Assembly: GCA_025403435.1 (NCBI GenBank)
Contig: CM046354.1
Span: 41,117,779-41,181,778 of the forward strand
Length of the DNA stretch: 64,000 nt
Source of the DNA: Artocarpus heterophyllus
Taxonomy: Eukaryota; Streptophyta; Magnoliopsida; Rosales; Moraceae
Reading direction: 5' to 3'
The position numbers were made by a program, and so were the translations under genes. This document shows, piece by piece, positions 60,867 to 64,000 of the stretch (positions are counted from its first letter, which is position 1; each line of letters opens with the position of its first letter). The notes under the pieces are model-generated. The model was not told the DNA's origin. It saw only the letters and a list, made by a program, of their open reading frames with translations, and did not search any database.

Positions 60867-61501
60867 TGTTGATGCTTACCATTGTCTGGCATCGGATCAA
60901 CACCCACATGCGGCTGCGCACGGTCTGACCTCTCCTTGGGCTCGCCTCTGCCTGAAAGTACACACCTGCAAGAGGAGGGATGCTTCAAAAATGATAGAGG
61001 GGTTAGTCAATAGACAAGGGCTCTCCGATGCTCAAGGCAGGTATTGCTCGGCAGAGGTCGGCAGCTAGTTAGGTGTGTAGAAGAAGTCTCTCTCTAGAAT
61101 GCCATAAATGCATCCTATTTATAGGCCACCACTTGTATCGGGTGTAAGGTGGGTTTTGCCCACCACCCGAGTGTCACATCAAGGTGTGTTAGGCAGTAGG
61201 TAACAAGTGTCGCGTCCATCGCCCAATGGATTGGACTCTATTGGACGACAATGTATCTGCCTTGTGTTGGCCTATAATGGCGAGTAGCAGCCTATTTATG
61301 AGTAATGTTGGTCCAACCTGAGCTACCGTACATCCCGAGGTGGCAGCCTTCTTGGGGCGCGGCCTTGGATGCCTGAGAGGCACCTCGGGAAGAAGTATAA
61401 AGCGTCGGGGGCTGATAGCAAGCTTCCTGGGGTCTGCCGAGCTTAATAGCCGACCATCAAAGTTAAGGTCCTCGGTGGTGGCACCGAGCTTACCCTCAAC
61501 A
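60867..61501 (-). repeat. Tat-like element 5' LTR (635 bp)
   Basis: TGTTGATGCTTACC...CCTCAACA on the plus strand. It differs from 53367-54001 by a modest number of substitutions and no length change. Confidence 0.93.
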
Positions 61502-63337
61502 GGGACTAAATTGAAAGAAAAAGATTTCTCTCGGTAGAATTAAAAAATGGCCAAAAACACCCTTGTACAGTGAGATTTTGGGAAAAGTTAAAACACGAAA
61601 GTTGTAGATCTCGACGAAACTGTTAGGCAATACAAACGGTTTGTCGAAAAACTTAGTGGTTTGTGAGATTTTGATTTTTCAAAGAATTTACAAAAATTGT
61701 GAAAAATTTTAAAAAGGGCAAAAACGTCATTTCCCAAAGGATTTTGAATATGGTACTTTGAGTAAAAATGATCCTTGAGAAAAATAGGAAATTTTGATGC
61801 AAAAAAGTAAATTTTAGTCCCGGGGGCAAACTCATCAAAATTTTTAGTTCAGGGACTAAACCGCAAAGTTTTATGAAAATGGGGCATAATTGAGAAATAA
61901 AGAGATTTGACCCACTAGGGTGTTATTTTGAAATTAGTATGAGGTTATTTTCATAAGAATAACGAAATCAAGCTTGGGTAGGTTAGTGGACCCACGAAGG
62001 GCAAAATCATCATTTTTGTCCAAATAACCCGAACTGCTTTGAAATGTTTCCAATGGGATAAGAAAATGACTAGAAAGGTTCCTGTCCTTCGTTAGAAACG
62101 ATAGGGTAAAGTTAGATAGAAATAAGAAAAACCAGTGGTTTTTAGAGTTGTACATAGTAATGCAACTCAATTTATTAACTAACGGATGTTTCGTATCGAA
62201 ACATAGTGAAATTTGGCTAATGGCTTTGTAATTGGCCAACAGGATCCTAGGAGTCTAAGAGAAGGGAAATCGAGGTTAAGTTACCTGACATTCGCATCAA
62301 GTAAGTACCCTTCCCACCTACACTGTGAAATGTAGGTTTAGAAAGAAATGTATGTATATGTATACTTGTGCGTATAATGAAGTGTAAACTTGTACGTTTG
62401 CCATGAATTGAATACCTAGGGGTATAGTCATGTATGAATAACTATGAGTATGCGAAGGGATACCTATGTATATTTTATGTTAAGTACCTGTGAGTACATT
62501 ATGCTATATGCCTTTGCATATATTAATGTGTACCAGTGTGTATATAAAGTATGTACCTATGTGTACAATAATGAAAATGAGCATGTGTACCATGATTTCG
62601 TACTTGTGTGTACAATGATAAATACTTGAGTATGATAAAGTAGGTATTCGTATGTACTATGCTATGCAAGAGAATTTATGTTTCAAGGATAATATGTGAT
62701 TATCACTTCATGCATGGTATGTCAACCATAATAAATGGACTGGTAAATGTAACACCAAAAAGTAAAAAGAGTGTCGTACCGACTCCTAACTCAAGGGGAG
62801 TTTAAAGGATATGTTATGGTCACTGTGTTACGTAGACCTAAATGAAATTACGCAACGGTACGAACACTCAGGCCCTAGTAAAAATAAGAAATGATGAGGA
62901 TAAGGAAAGTTTATAAGAAAGCATAATTGATTCATGCATTTAATTGAATATCCATGTGGGATTTATGGGATTTACTGGGCATTAGCTCATTAAGTATTTC
63001 ATGGTGTAGGTATTCCGACGAAAAGGTCAGAATAAGTTCAAATGGTGAGCGGGCGGAGGGGTGGATGATGTGCAGATTGGGTATGGAGTCCGCTGCTGTA
63101 ATGTTTTCCACTATGTATGTTTAAAGTTATTTTGATATGAAATGTTTAAAAGAAAGATGTTATGAAAGTAAAAGTATTAATTATGTAAATACAAGTATGT
63201 GAAAGTATTTTGAAAGTTACCAAAGTTAATGTAAGTAAATTATTTATTTCCGTTTTAAAAAAAAAATCTTCCTAAATTTTTGCCCTTAAGAACGTAAGAA
63301 AGAGTTTTATCATAGCCCGAAAAGGCGGGTTGTGACA

Positions 63338-64000
63338 ATAGGGATGGTAATGCATTGGATCTTATCGACTGAAAGAAATATTTATAGTTTATCGGGTTGA
63401 AGAGATAACTACTTCTAAAAATTCATTTGCTTTCCCTCGAAGGCAAGATTCACATAGGCCAATTTGGTAATGGGTAACATTGGATTGAGATTAGTTGACC
63501 TTCAGCAGCAATAGCAATGAAGTCAAGGGATTAGAGTTCATTGGCTTCCCTTTTTTGATGATTACGTGCGTGAAATCTATAAGGCCCCTTGTCTTCTTCT
63601 ATAGACACTTATGTTAATTTAATATTAGAATGTGATATTTTAGTGCTATTATTATTTATGTTAAGTAAATTAACTTTTTAATTAGTAACGTCGCAAGTGA
63701 CAGTCACATGGGATCGATGTGATTGGGATGTTCATGTCAAAAATGATGATAAGTATAAAGTATTTATTGTTCCTTTTAAGAGTTTCAACTTGGTCTAAAT
63801 TTATAATCTTTATAGTACTCTAGAGTTATGTATGCCCTAGCGCTATATTTTTATGATAACATAAATTTTGTTGCATATTTTCTTATTTTATAATATTAAT
63901 GATGTCATAATAATTATATATGTAACATTTTTTTATTTATGGCGTTAAGAAACTAAATAATATAAAGTGTGCAAAAGAATAATGTGAAAATTAATATTTT
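63338..64000. other. Unassigned right-edge sequence
   Basis: AT-rich sequence after the ATAGG TSD of the long solo LTR, continuous with 52072 before that insertion. No ORF, repeat or RNA was recognised. Confidence 0.6.

Larger units (their letters stand above)
53367..61501 (-). mobile_element. Tat/Grande-like non-autonomous gypsy element with antisense ORF
   Basis: Two 635-bp LTRs (53367-54001 and 60867-61501) start TGTTGATG and end CCTCAACA. The flanks are GCAAC and GGGAC, three of five matching, so the TSD is imperfect. Element sense is minus: the PBS-like TTTTGGTGCTAGAAGGAGGG lies next to the right LTR, gag remnants follow, and a polypurine tract lies next to the left LTR. Protease, RT, RNase H and integrase are absent. 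A plus-strand, intron-containing ORF fills the 3' part, as known for Tat-lineage elements with antisense ORFs. Confidence 0.8.
52073..63337 (+). mobile_element. Long solo LTR (gypsy, Tekay-like), split by the Tat-like element
   Basis: It starts TGTAATGACTGAGG and ends GGCGGGTTGTGACA. TSD ATAGG lies at 52068-52072 and 63338-63342. Pieces 52073-53366 and 61502-63337 give about 3.1 kb. The end region (62950-63060) has the GGGCATTAGCTCATTAAG and GGTGTAGGTA words seen near the 3' end of chromovirus LTRs, which suggests plus orientation. The stretch 62340-62640 is a degenerate repeat of GTGTAC/GTATAT words. No dyad array was seen. Confidence 0.82.

Noticed and set aside
53362..61506. Perfect TSD for the Tat-like element
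   Set aside because: The flanks are GCAAC and GGGAC, only three of five matching, so I record it as imperfect rather than claim a clean duplication.

Overview
The window is nuclear DNA of a flowering plant. It holds the 5' end of one recognisable host gene, a minus-strand NUP1/NUP136-type nucleoporin (exon 1 at 1938-2193, exon 2 at 366-412, continuing off the left edge). Almost everything else is nested LTR retrotransposons. I placed most boundaries from terminal TG..CA dinucleotides and matching 5-bp target-site duplications (TSDs).

Layout. (1) 1-3060: NUP1 5' end and upstream flank. (2) 3061-29282: one minus-strand Ty3/gypsy (Tekay-like) element, E1, TSD GGACC, inserted about 870 bp upstream of the NUP1 ATG. 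Its 3' LTR holds a solo Copia LTR (3775-5824, TSD ATCAT). Its 5' LTR holds a deleted gypsy element E2 (11968-18022, TSD GTGAC) and a young, nearly intact gypsy element E3 (19951-29010, TSD GGAAT). (3) 30605-34379: solo LTR of a second Copia family (TSD CATAG), containing a gypsy solo LTR (32059-34242). (4) 34380-36430: MITE-like and leader-like repeats. (5) 36430-42836: diverged inverted LTR-like repeats with an old solo Copia LTR inside (36905-38804). (6) 42850-51945: remnant of an old minus-strand gypsy pol, split by a full-length Copia element (43082-51716, TSD TCTAG). (7) 52073-63337: a long solo LTR (TSD ATAGG) split by a Tat/Grande-like non-autonomous element (53367-61501). That element has a decayed gag on the minus strand and a spliced antisense ORF on the plus strand, itself interrupted by a gypsy solo LTR (56771-58917, TSD GGTGA). 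(8) 63338-64000: unassigned.

The most unusual signal is a short dyad, TTCGGC-N2-GCCGAA, and its degenerate forms. It recurs in arrays of 3-10 units at a pitch of about 21-22 bp (two helical turns). The arrays occur in two distinct gypsy families and one Copia family, in LTRs and in one leader, and in both orientations. In the three well-preserved Copia LTRs the last unit lies exactly 121 bp upstream of a TATATAAA box. Paired LTRs of single elements differ by whole units (9 vs 7 in E3, 3 vs 4 in the Copia element). Copia family 2, the Tat-like element and the long solo LTR lack it. No tRNA, rRNA, CRISPR or bacterial-type feature was seen.
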